64,000 bases of DNA from the NCBI GenBank assembly GCA_004561445.1, contig SFVX01000001.1:744001-808000 (forward strand). Direction: 5' to 3'. The notes below the pieces were generated by a model, which did not search any database, had not been told where the DNA came from, and saw only the letters and a list, made by a program, of their open reading frames with translations. The translations under genes and the position numbers were made by a program. Positions within the stretch are counted from its first letter, which is position 1. Each line of letters starts with the position of its first letter. Source of the stretch: a bacterium. GTDB lineage: Bacteria > Patescibacteriota > Saccharimonadia > Saccharimonadales > Saccharimonadaceae. Shown here piece after piece: positions 52,817-60,963 of this stretch.

Positions 52817-53595
52817 TAGCCCTCTCCTTTTTCACTATTATCAGCACGTTTGTTATATAAAGATTCATATTCTTGACTTTTATAATTATCGCCTTTTCGA
52901 CTATAAAGCTCCACTAAGAGCAATGCGGTGCGATCATTTTGTCTTAATTCATCAGCTTCAAGTGCTATTTCTATTGCTAGGTCAATTTTCTCGTTATTAA
53001 AGATATTAACTATTGCACGAGCGTGAGCTATGCACAATTCTCCGCGAAGCTCATTGTCTTCTGCCTTACTATATACATCATTAAAATACTCTTCGCCAGC
53101 ATCAAATCCGTCTTCTTTATATTTCGTTGTAAGCTCAGATAAGACAAGATTGGCGTAATTTTCTGGATTCTCATAAAAAACTTTGACTTCTTCTGCTTCT
53201 TTAGCCTTATCAACTTCACTTACGACAGTACTAATCAGCGCCGAGCCACCGAGATAGGCAGGATATACAAGCGCAGCAACCAAAATAATGACAGAAATAA
53301 TTATCGTGCGACGTTTGTTTTTGCCTTCCCAAAGTACAGCCTTCAGATGTGCGCGACGCTGAGCACTAGCGATTTTGCGAGCGCGACGTTTAGTATCATT
53401 TTCGGCGCGCTTAACAAAACGACGTTTGGCCCGTTCGACACGAGCGCGCTCTTCAGCAGCTTTCTTAGCGCGAGTCTCGGCGCCTTCAACGCGGGTAAAA
53501 AGCTCTTTATTATCATGGCGTACAATATTTTTGGAGTCAAAATTAACATCATTCGACAAATTTTTATTTTCGTCAAAATTTGAGTCCATCTCCAC
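52816..53595 (-). CDS. Single-pass membrane protein with TPR-like outer domain
   Basis: The 259-residue protein has a very basic N-terminal coiled region of about 90 residues (Arg/Lys/Ala-rich). One transmembrane helix follows at about 97-118, then an outer helical domain (VDKAKEAEEVKVFYENPENY, HARAIVNIF, TALLLVELYSRKG) that looks like TPR repeats. GAGGTGGAG precedes the ATG. It is coupled to the giant secreted protein, so it may help export or anchor it. Confidence 0.6.
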   Translation of the reverse strand: MEMDSNFDENKNLSNDVNFDSKNIVRHDNKELFTRVEGAETRAKKAAEERARVERAKRRFVKRAENDTKRRARKIASAQRRAHLKAVLWEGKNKRRTIIISVIILVAALVYPAYLGGSALISTVVSEVDKAKEAEEVKVFYENPENYANLVLSELTTKYKEDGFDAGEEYFNDVYSKAEDNELRGELCIAHARAIVNIFNNEKIDLAIEIALEADELRQNDRTALLLVELYSRKGDNYKSQEYESLYNKRADNSEKGEG

Positions 53596-53656
53596 CTCTC
53601 TTAGCTATATAAGTATAGTTCTATATAGATTTTAACATAAACGTAAACGTAATACA

Positions 53657-53688
53657 TAAAAAATCCGCAACTTTAAGCTACGGATTTT
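53657..53688 (-). terminator. Intrinsic terminator located before the tig-side gap
   Basis: AAATCCGTAGC / GTTGCGGATTT pairing with T-rich flanks. On the minus strand it follows the start region of the 53595 gene, 13 nt past the tig stop, so it serves tig. Confidence 0.7.
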
Positions 53689-53700
53689 TCTAGTGTCTAG

Positions 53701-55047
53701 CTACTTTTCGGACTTTTTAGTGCTCTTTTTTGCCGGAGCTTTAGTAGCTTTCTTGGTAGATTTTTTAGCGTTTGGCTTGTTAATCTCTGCTAGCTTATCA
53801 ATCGTGCGCTCGACACGCATGCGATTCTTGATATTTGCTTTAACTTGAGGATCGTCAAGTTGCTTGGATGCCTCGGCGTCTTTTTTGTAGGCAGCTTTCA
53901 TTCGCTCGACTTGCTCTTCGGCTTCGGCGTCAGAAATTTCAATGCCAAGTTCGTCGGCAAGTTTTTGAATGACGATACTACCGAGAATGCGGCGTTTGGC
54001 GGCATCACGAACTTCCTCTTCCCATTCTTCGAGCTTTTGTTTGCGGTGTTCAAGATATTCCTCGATAGTCGCACCCTGAGCTTTGAGATTACGCATGATA
54101 TCTTCTTTCATGTGACCGAATTGTTCTTCAACAAGGGTAGCTGGAGCTTCAGTCTTAGAAGAATCCACGAGTTTAGCAAGAAGTTCGTCTTTGTAGCGCT
54201 CGTCGGCCTCAGAAGAAGCATGAGAAGTGAGGTTTTTGCGAATATCTTCGCGAAGTGCGGCGAGATTGTCGAAAGCGCCAGTTTTCTTGGCGAGTTCGTC
54301 GTCGATAGCTAGCTTAGCGCGCTCGTTGACTTGCTTGACAAGAACTTCAAATACTACTGGTTGACCAGCGAGATCTTTAACGTGATAGTCCTTCGGGAAG
54401 GAAATTTTAAGATCTTTTTTGTCGCCAGAGGCAAGACCAACAACGCCTTCTTCGAAGCCTGGAATAAATTGACCAGAGCCAAGTACAAGCTTGAAATCTT
54501 TGGCGGTGCCACCATCAAATGCGACGCCGTCTTTTTTGCCAACGAAATCAATGATAACTTCATCACCCATCTTGGCGGCGCGCTTAACAACCTTGGACTC
54601 GGCGAAGCTTTCGGCAATGCGTTCTACGACGTCATCGACATCTTTCTCAGAAATCTCTGGCTCATCATAGGTTGCGACAATTTTCTTGTAATCGCCAAGC
54701 TTTACGTCTGGCATAATGTCGGCCTTGACGGTAATTTCCGCCATCTCGCCTGGAACGTATTTCGCGATCTCAACATGAGGAATCGAGATTGGCATCATAT
54801 CAGTGCCGTCAAATAGTTTTGGAATTGCAGTGCGAACGGCAATATCGAGAGTCTCGGAAGCGAGCTGGTTGGGATCGACGTGCTGTTCGACAATATTTGC
54901 AGGGGCTTTGCCATTGCGGAAGCCAGGAATTTTGACGTCGCGCGCAAGGCGAGAAAGGGCCTTGATGCGAGCTGGCTCCAAGTCGTTCTTATCGAATTCG
55001 ACAGTGAACTCTACAGAACTGGTATTCTTTTTGCTAGAAATCTTCAT
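53701..55047 (-). CDS. tig: Trigger factor (ribosome-associated chaperone)
   Basis: The 448-residue protein has an N-terminal ribosome-binding domain with VKIPGFRNGKAPANIVEQHV. The FKBP-type PPIase domain contains EVIIDFVGKKDGVAFDGG and GFEEGVVGLASGDKKDLKI. A helical chaperone domain follows, then a Lys/Ala-rich tail (KKATKAPAKKSTKKSEK). It protects nascent chains at the tunnel exit. TATAAT lies 6 nt before the ATG, a leaderless pattern. The gene is complete and of normal length. Confidence 0.96.
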   Translation of the reverse strand: MKISSKKNTSSVEFTVEFDKNDLEPARIKALSRLARDVKIPGFRNGKAPANIVEQHVDPNQLASETLDIAVRTAIPKLFDGTDMMPISIPHVEIAKYVPGEMAEITVKADIMPDVKLGDYKKIVATYDEPEISEKDVDDVVERIAESFAESKVVKRAAKMGDEVIIDFVGKKDGVAFDGGTAKDFKLVLGSGQFIPGFEEGVVGLASGDKKDLKISFPKDYHVKDLAGQPVVFEVLVKQVNERAKLAIDDELAKKTGAFDNLAALREDIRKNLTSHASSEADERYKDELLAKLVDSSKTEAPATLVEEQFGHMKEDIMRNLKAQGATIEEYLEHRKQKLEEWEEEVRDAAKRRILGSIVIQKLADELGIEISDAEAEEQVERMKAAYKKDAEASKQLDDPQVKANIKNRMRVERTIDKLAEINKPNAKKSTKKATKAPAKKSTKKSEK

Positions 55048-55085
55048 AAGAAGATTATATCACATCTGTATAGGGGTGGAAAATC

Positions 55086-56675
55086 CTAGTGCTCAGATAT
55101 AATTCCGTCGCCATAGTCGATGCGAAAATGACGCAAAATATTGCGTACATCAGCTTCCTGTTTAATGCCGGGGTTAAAAATATCGAAAGGATCAAAAATT
55201 TGCTTAATACGACCGTCGAGTTTTAATTGTTTAGCATCACGATATTGATTGATGAAAATTGGCAAAAAACGCCCCTCAGAAGCATTACCGCATGCATTAC
55301 CGCCTAGATCATAAATCATTTTGATATATTCGCGCATAAATGAAACCATCTTACGGCGACCTTCTGCTGTGTTGATAGTGTAGTTTGGGCGGACCGTAAA
55401 AGTATCGAATTCTGGACGGCCATAAATCGCCAGCGCAACGCCGAGTTTATCCGACATACGCGTAACGGCATTTAGATAGCGAACCTGCGCCTCGCGCGGA
55501 ATATATACACCATCAATAAGCGGTAAACGATAAATATTTTTAGTGGAATCGTTGAGATATGCGATTAGATTTTCGTTTAAAACATCAAAATCATTACGAT
55601 TATCCTTGTCTTCGATAATTAAGCGGTAATTTTTGAGTTCGGTTTTAATTTTGCGCAGCTTATGCTTGCGCCAAAGATTTGAGTCATCTTTAATGGTGGC
55701 CGTAATGAGATAACCATCATCGGACGCTTTGCGGAAAAATCTCGAAGTCTTGCCAGTATTTTCTACTTCATTGTATAGCTCAGTGTCATAAACGAAGAGA
55801 TCAGGAAGATTGAGCTTTTGTAAAACATCGACGACTTTTACATAATCATTTGCATTGCGGCAGACGACGGCTATACGAATTGGCTCGTCAAAAACGGGCT
55901 CTACTTTGAGAATAACTTCCGTGATAATACCGAGACTGTTATCGGCGCCACAAAATAACGGAACGAGACTGGCGGATTTGCCGGCGAAGTCTCTGATTCC
56001 AGCAAAGCCAGCCCGCGAATGCAGCGAATCTAACGCATCGACAACCTCACTATTCTCGCGACAAAGCTCGGATATTTCATGGTAGATATCGCCCTCGAAA
56101 TTATTGAGCTTAGTTTTCTTCTTGAGTGTAAGTTTATTTAATGGCTCGGCTTGGATTAGACTGCCGTCAGCCAATACAACTTCGGCGCAAGTAATCAGGC
56201 TAGAAATAGTTTTCGGTCGAGTATTATCGTAAACCGAAGCATTTCGCGAAATTAAGTCGCCAATGGTCTCACGATCATCGCCGTAAACAACAAAATCTAA
56301 GCCCTGCAAGAGTAGGCTCTTGCGGAGCTCGCCCAAAGTAACGCCGGTTTGAACGCGGACTAAACGCTGGATTGGGTCGATCTCCTGAATATGGTTCAGG
56401 CGCGCAAGGCTCATGATGAGCCCAGAGCCGATATCGGAAGCATTCTTGCTAAGTCCCGCCCCACGAAGTGTGATTGGGAGCGGAATATTTTTCTGCGCAA
56501 GTTGATAACTAAAACGCGCCAAACGACGCACGTCGAGAGTGCTAATTGGCTCGGCAACCAAACGCGGAAAATATTTTAGCACTGAGCGATCGGTAGAATT
56601 AGCTGCCAAAATCGATGGCGCAGAATAGACTACGCCGTCAATATGATGATTCAGATATACCGCTAATCTGTTCAT
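55086..56675 (-). CDS. FAD-linked oxidase (GlcD/D-lactate dehydrogenase-like)
   Basis: The 529-residue protein has a PCMH-type FAD-binding half: PITLRGAGLSKNASDIGSGL, VRVQTGVTLGELRKSL, and GDDRETIGDLISRNASVYDN. The C-terminal oxidase domain includes HSRAGFAGIRDFAG, PLFCGADNSLGIITEVILKV and ACGNASEGRF. Such enzymes oxidise 2-hydroxy acids or similar alcohols; the electron acceptor is not evident. No iron-sulfur part is fused. GGTGG precedes the ATG. It lies 38 nt from tig on the same strand. Confidence 0.82.
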   Translation of the reverse strand: MNRLAVYLNHHIDGVVYSAPSILAANSTDRSVLKYFPRLVAEPISTLDVRRLARFSYQLAQKNIPLPITLRGAGLSKNASDIGSGLIMSLARLNHIQEIDPIQRLVRVQTGVTLGELRKSLLLQGLDFVVYGDDRETIGDLISRNASVYDNTRPKTISSLITCAEVVLADGSLIQAEPLNKLTLKKKTKLNNFEGDIYHEISELCRENSEVVDALDSLHSRAGFAGIRDFAGKSASLVPLFCGADNSLGIITEVILKVEPVFDEPIRIAVVCRNANDYVKVVDVLQKLNLPDLFVYDTELYNEVENTGKTSRFFRKASDDGYLITATIKDDSNLWRKHKLRKIKTELKNYRLIIEDKDNRNDFDVLNENLIAYLNDSTKNIYRLPLIDGVYIPREAQVRYLNAVTRMSDKLGVALAIYGRPEFDTFTVRPNYTINTAEGRRKMVSFMREYIKMIYDLGGNACGNASEGRFLPIFINQYRDAKQLKLDGRIKQIFDPFDIFNPGIKQEADVRNILRHFRIDYGDGIISEH

Positions 56676-56726
56676 AGTCCACCCATAGTTATATATAGTT
56701 TAGCATAAAATAAAAGCATAAGTGAA

Positions 56727-56793
56727 ACGTTCTATATATTTTTCTCGGATTTGGATGGCAAGCCATAGAATCCTCGAAAATTATATAGAACGT
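56727..56793. repeat. Long imperfect palindrome (67 bp)
   Basis: ACGTTCTATATA at the left end pairs with TATATAGAACGT at the right end. Inner blocks TTTTC/GAAAA, GGATT/AATCC and ATGGC/GCCAT also pair around a two-base centre. It lies between the oxidase start and tRNA-Leu, in noncoding DNA. It could be a recombination or protein-binding site, or a structured RNA element; there is no T run. Confidence 0.6.
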
Positions 56794-56872
56794 CCTTATG
56801 TCATGCGGTCTACAAAATATGCAAAGAATTTTGCATGGAGCAATTTTGTGCTATAATACTTTTAACCATCAT

Positions 56873-56957
56873 GCGCGAGTGGTGAAATTGGTATACACGT
56901 ATGCCTTAGGAGCATATGCCGTACGGCGTGCTGGTTCAAGTCCAGTCTCGCGCACCA
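56873..56957 (+). tRNA. tRNA-Leu (anticodon TAG), CCA encoded
   Basis: The acceptor arms GCGCGAG / CTCGCGC pair and CCA is encoded. The anticodon stem TATGC / GCATA encloses CTTAGGA, giving TAG. A long variable arm (GCCGTACGGC) and T arm CTGGTTCAAGTCCAG confirm tRNA-Leu. A TGTGCTATAAT -10 region lies at 56847-56857. Island III begins just past its 3' end. Confidence 0.96.
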
Positions 56958-56995
56958 GGTTTAGACGTCACTTTTGATACAAAATGGCGTGAGAA

Positions 56996-57024
56996 AAACT
57001 CCCGATTTATCGGGGGTTTTTCTT
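56996..57024 (+). terminator. Terminator after tRNA-Leu
   Basis: CTCCCGA / TCGGGGG arms with loop TTTA are followed by TTTTTC. Confidence 0.85.
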
Positions 57025-57115
57025 TATGTCCGCACCAATTTTGCCGGAAAGAGTATGGGCACAGGTTTAGAAAACGAGTATTTTTCTAATCACGGTTATA
57101 AATTCAGTATCAGTT

Positions 57116-57284
57116 TGCACCAATTTTGATGGCCTTTGCTTTGAGTAGAATTGGTGCATCACAAGCATAAGCCGCACGGATTTTTATGTAACTGAGAGAA
57201 AAATAAGCATAAGTCGCACGGCTTTTCATATAGTTGAGGATAATAAGCATAAGCCACACGGCTTTTTATAACTGCACCAATTTT
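57116..57284. repeat. Tandem repeats next to the recombinase genes
   Basis: Three near-identical 25-bp units (AAGCATAAGCCGCACGG plus a TTTTTAT-type tail) begin at 57163, 57205 and 57245, about 41 bp apart. They are flanked by TGCACCAATTTT at 57116 and 57273, with an inverted copy (AATTGGTGCA) at 57149-57158 and another direct copy at 57032. The arrangement suggests binding sites for the recombinase or another element protein. No gene lies in 56958-57399. Confidence 0.65.
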
Positions 57285-57341
57285 ATAAAATCTGGAATTT
57301 CATGAGGCTCGTGAGTAGTAAAAGCCAATAGTTTAAAGAAG

Positions 57342-57369
57342 GAAAAAGAGCGGTCATTGCTGGCCGCTC
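57342..57369 (-). terminator. Terminator of the recombinase operon
   Basis: GAGCGG / CCGCTC arms on the minus strand are followed by TTTTTCC, 30 nt past the recombinase stop. Confidence 0.8.
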
Positions 57370-57399
57370 ATATTTTATGGTATATAGTTTGCCTTGAGA

Positions 57400-58986
57400 T
57401 TAGATAGTAATCGTTATCTTCTCGTCATTCTTAAATTCAAAGTCGAGCGAATCTGGTTTCACGACTACACGCCCTATTAAGTCGTTCCATCCTTGCTCCG
57501 TAAATACCGTAGCATCCTGGTAGTCTTCCAACATTTTAATAAATCGATGGAGCTTCTCGCGCATACCCACCATTTTAAGCTCTTCGGCTTTCAGGTCGGC
57601 TATGCGTTTTTTCTGTTCATCAATTTGCTGGACAAGTTTATTGAATTTAGCTCGGTACTTCTGTTGATTCTGAGACCTTCGGGCGTTTTCATGGACTAAC
57701 TCCTGAATTTCCGTCATAAGATTCTCGAGCGAGATTTCAGCCTGCTGACGCGTTTCCTTAAGTTGAGCTAATGCATCTTCATTTTCGAGACGTTCCTGAC
57801 ATTCTGCAATGCATGAATCCTTGTTGGATAGTAGTATTTTCAGGGCTTCCAGATAATATTTCTTAATATCTGATTCAGAAATGCTGGGAGATGTGCATTT
57901 TTCGTCACCATCATACCGGTGATTGCAATACCACACGACCTTTCGATGCTTTTTACTATTACTGTGAAGCACTTTTCTGCCGTAGAAATATCCGCATTCT
58001 CCACAAATGATTTTCGTGCTAAATACGCTGTTATCTCTGAGAGCGGATCTGAAATTATTTCTTCGCTCAAGTTCAGATTGCACTAAATTGAAAATGTCTT
58101 CGTCGATGATGGCATCATGCGAGTTCGACACATAGTACTGCTTTACTTCGCCATTGTTTTTTCGGACTGTTTTCGACAGATAATCTACAGTGTAGGTCTT
58201 TTGGCGTAAGGCATCGCCTTTGTATTTCTCGTTTGAGAGAATACTTTTGACGGTGCTGACTGCCCACCTGTCCTTTCCGCCGGGCGTCTTAATGCCACGT
58301 TCGGTTAAAATATCCGCAATAGTACGGATTGTTTTTCCATCGAGAAACATTTTGTAGATATCTCTGACAATTGCAGCCTCTTCCGGTACGATTTCCGGCC
58401 TTCCGTCTTTGCCTTTTTTGTATCCTAGAAAACGTTTGTATGGCAATGAAATGTTCCCATCCAGCATACTTTTCTGCATTCCCCAGCGGACATTTTCCGA
58501 GATAGACCGGCTTTCCTCCTGTGCAAGGCTTGACATGATTGTCAGCATAACTTCGCACTGCTTATCCAAAGTTCGGATACCTTCTTTTTCAAAAATCACT
58601 TCGATTTTGAGGGCAGAAAGCTCACGGACTGTCTGAAGCGTATCAACGGTATTGCGGGCGAAGCGGCTGATCGATTTCGTAAGAATCAGGTCAATTTTGC
58701 CAGCTTTTGCGTCGGCGATCATACGGTTGAATCCATCACGTTTTTTAGTATTTGTCCCGGTTATTCCTTCATCGGCATAGATGCCGACAAATTCCCAGGC
58801 TGGATTACTGCGGATATATTTGCCGTAATAGTCCACCTGTGCCTCATAACTGGATTGTTGCTCGTCCTGTTCGGTAGAAACACGGGCATATGCAGCAACT
58901 TTTAGTTTTGGGACTTCCGATTCTTCCACGCACATAGCTTGGATATCTATCGGTTCCCAAACGGTCACTCGTTTCGCATTATTCAT
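57400..58986 (-). CDS. Large serine recombinase (distal gene)
   Basis: The 528-residue protein has a resolvase domain with catalytic Ser37 (VAAYARVSTEQDEQQSS), YADEGITGTNTKKRDGF and LILTKSISRFARNTVD. A Recombinase domain follows (GKTIRTIADILTERGIKTPG). The zinc ribbon is CGECGYF with later CNHRYDGDEKC, and a long coiled coil (about 400-490) follows. It cuts and joins att sites with 2-bp staggers; it is probably integration or excision machinery. AAAGGAG precedes the ATG. It overlaps the upstream recombinase by 8 nt. Confidence 0.95.
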   Translation of the reverse strand: MNNAKRVTVWEPIDIQAMCVEESEVPKLKVAAYARVSTEQDEQQSSYEAQVDYYGKYIRSNPAWEFVGIYADEGITGTNTKKRDGFNRMIADAKAGKIDLILTKSISRFARNTVDTLQTVRELSALKIEVIFEKEGIRTLDKQCEVMLTIMSSLAQEESRSISENVRWGMQKSMLDGNISLPYKRFLGYKKGKDGRPEIVPEEAAIVRDIYKMFLDGKTIRTIADILTERGIKTPGGKDRWAVSTVKSILSNEKYKGDALRQKTYTVDYLSKTVRKNNGEVKQYYVSNSHDAIIDEDIFNLVQSELERRNNFRSALRDNSVFSTKIICGECGYFYGRKVLHSNSKKHRKVVWYCNHRYDGDEKCTSPSISESDIKKYYLEALKILLSNKDSCIAECQERLENEDALAQLKETRQQAEISLENLMTEIQELVHENARRSQNQQKYRAKFNKLVQQIDEQKKRIADLKAEELKMVGMREKLHRFIKMLEDYQDATVFTEQGWNDLIGRVVVKPDSLDFEFKNDEKITITI

Positions 58987-60292
58987 ATAAGGTACTCCTT
59001 TCTAAGGTTTTATTTCGCGCTTGTTGTCGCATTTCCTCATTCCAACTGTCTTTTCGGGAATAAGGACTCCACATTGCCTTAACTTCTTCGCCAGAATTCA
59101 TGACAAAAGTAAGGTCGTAATCTTTACCGCAGACAATCTCGGATATATAATCTTTTAGATCAATATCCTCGAACGACTGCAGGCCGAGAACTTCCTTCGT
59201 CTTTGCTATCAGGATTTCTTCTGGTATTTGCCGGTTATTGCAATATTTCTTTCCTTTCCTCATAAATGTCGCACATATCCAAGCGGGCTTTGCATATTTG
59301 GTACTGGCATTCGCAACTCTTCTGTTGAAATGTTTACCACAGCAAGCGCAGGTAAGCATACCTGTAAAGATAGTTTTCATGCGTTTTTCGGGTAGCTTTA
59401 TCTTGGCTTTTCTGCGTTCTACCTCGGCCTGTACTTGTTCGAAAATTTCCTTTGAAATGATCGCTTCATGGCTGTTTTCTACGAAGTATTTTCTTTTCTC
59501 ACCTCGGTTAATGACTCCTTTTTTCGTTCGAAAATCCTCAATGTAGGTTTTTTGCAGGATCATATCTCCGGTATATTTCTCATTATGGAGAATCCGGTAG
59601 ATACTGCCTTCGCGCCAATCACCATAACCACGCACCGTGGGAATGTGTTTAGCATTCAGCTTTTTAGCGATAGCAAGCCTCCCCATTCCGGAGAGGTAAT
59701 CATCAAAAATCATGCGGACAATCTCGGCTTCTTCGGGAATAATGGTTAACTGCCCGTCTTTCAGGTAATATCCTAGCATGCGACCAGTATTTGGACGACC
59801 TTCCTCAAACATCTTTCGGATGCGCCATTTTTGGTTTTCACTGGCCGAACGAGCTTCTTCCTCTGCATACATTGCGAGTAGCGTCAGCATTAGTTCGCCA
59901 TTCGCGCCAAGACTGTGAAGATTTTCTTTTTCAAAAAATACATCAATATTCAGCAACTTTAATTCCCGGATTGCATCAAGGAGCGTTACTGTGTTTCTAG
60001 CAAAACGGGTAATAGATTTCGTAATGACGAGATCAATCCTATTTTTGCGACAATCTGCTAATAGGCGTTGGAATTCAGGACGCGAGTCCTTTGTCCCGGA
60101 AATACCCTCGTCAGCATACACGCCAACAAACTCCCAACCGATATGGTCAGAAATATACTCGTTATAATAGCTGATTTGTGCAGATAAAGAATGTAGTGCT
60201 TCTCCTTTTTCGGAAGATACACGTGCGTATGCGGCGACACGTTTTATCCCGATGTCCGGCAGCTTTGTAGCGTTTATTTCTGTTACTTTCAT
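58979..60292 (-). CDS. Large serine recombinase (proximal gene)
   Basis: This 437-residue protein has catalytic Ser26 (VAAYARVSSEKGEAL), YADEGISGTKDSRPEF, LVITKSITRFARNTVT, a Recombinase domain (GRLAIAKKLNAKHIP) and zinc-ribbon CACCGKHFNRR. It is shorter than its neighbour because the coiled coil is missing. I use the ATG at 60292, which follows AGGAGG by 8 nt. Two recombinases made together may form a heteromeric enzyme, as in some clostridial elements. Confidence 0.94.
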   Translation of the reverse strand: MKVTEINATKLPDIGIKRVAAYARVSSEKGEALHSLSAQISYYNEYISDHIGWEFVGVYADEGISGTKDSRPEFQRLLADCRKNRIDLVITKSITRFARNTVTLLDAIRELKLLNIDVFFEKENLHSLGANGELMLTLLAMYAEEEARSASENQKWRIRKMFEEGRPNTGRMLGYYLKDGQLTIIPEEAEIVRMIFDDYLSGMGRLAIAKKLNAKHIPTVRGYGDWREGSIYRILHNEKYTGDMILQKTYIEDFRTKKGVINRGEKRKYFVENSHEAIISKEIFEQVQAEVERRKAKIKLPEKRMKTIFTGMLTCACCGKHFNRRVANASTKYAKPAWICATFMRKGKKYCNNRQIPEEILIAKTKEVLGLQSFEDIDLKDYISEIVCGKDYDLTFVMNSGEEVKAMWSPYSRKDSWNEEMRQQARNKTLERSTLYE

Positions 60293-60359
60293 AGGTTCCA
60301 CCTCCTGTAATGACATTCATCACTCTTTTAAGGAGAGAAGTCCAGTCGAAAACGGATTA

Positions 60360-60647
60360 TTATTTTCCCTTTTTTCTGGCATTTTTCCACCATTCTATGC
60401 GGCAATCATCGCAGCAGAAGTTTTTCTTACGGCTATTAGAACAATCTAAAATGCGGCCGCAGTTTTTGCATACTTGCAGAACATTTTTCTCAGCCTTCGT
60501 CTTGAACTTCTGCTTTGGAATATAACCGTTCCTGCGACAGACAGACTTTACAGTATTTGGCGAAAGTCCAAGCGTCTTTGCGATACAGGCATATGAGTAA
60601 TTCTCCTGTCTAAGGCTTTCGATTGCCTGTTTGTCTTTTAAGAGCAT
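60360..60647 (-). CDS. HTH and zinc-finger protein (recombinase-associated)
   Basis: The 95-residue protein has an N-terminal helix-turn-helix (CIAKTLGLSPNTVKSVCRRN) and a C-terminal Cys cluster (CKNCGRILDCS, then FCCDDCRIEWW). That pattern fits a small DNA-binding protein with a treble-clef-type zinc site. It is common beside recombinases in Firmicutes elements, where it may regulate them. AGGAGG precedes the ATG by 10 nt. It lies 67 nt upstream of the recombinase start. Confidence 0.75.
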   Translation of the reverse strand: MLLKDKQAIESLRQENYSYACIAKTLGLSPNTVKSVCRRNGYIPKQKFKTKAEKNVLQVCKNCGRILDCSNSRKKNFCCDDCRIEWWKNARKKGK

Positions 60648-60690
60648 GTTGTTTATGCCTCCTTTCTGTTAATGTGCGATAGTCTTAACT

Positions 60691-60719
60691 ATAAAATTGC
60701 CAGCCCACAATGGGGCTGG
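60691..60719 (-). terminator. Terminator after the DUF4314 gene
   Basis: CCAGCCC / GGGCTGG arms on the minus strand are followed by AATTTTAT, separating the DUF4314 cluster from the recombinase operon. Confidence 0.65.
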
Positions 60720-60738
60720 TGTGTGAGTGGGTATAGCC

Positions 60739-60963
60739 CTAAATTTTGCGGATAATATCCTCGCCATATGCAACACCAAGACCGGAGCCGCAGTCCCAAT
60801 TGACAAAGATCGTTCCGATATCGTCAACAAATTGAACGGTTCCTTGCGCTCTGGGAATGAGTTTCGCATATGGATCATTCATAGAAACAAGTTCTACACG
60901 TGTTCCCTTAGGATACATTTTTCGTAATCTCTCAATCGTCTGCTTATTCGGAAATCCTTGCAT
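60739..60963 (-). CDS. DUF4314 family protein
   Basis: The 74-residue protein matches DUF4314: YPKGTRVELVSMNDPYAKL, GTVQFVDDIGTIFVNWDCG and GLGVAYGEDI. The family is small, beta-rich and almost restricted to Firmicutes mobile elements; its role is unknown. The ATG at 60963 follows GGAGG, so the gene overlaps the upstream stop by 20 nt. Confidence 0.85.
   Translation of the reverse strand: MQGFPNKQTIERLRKMYPKGTRVELVSMNDPYAKLIPRAQGTVQFVDDIGTIFVNWDCGSGLGVAYGEDIIRKI

Noticed and set aside
56690..56740. parS-like site or link of AAGCATAAG to the element repeats
   Set aside because: GTGAAAC occurs only as a half-match to the ParB site, and the shared AAGCATAAG is nine bases long in AT-rich DNA; chance is sufficient.
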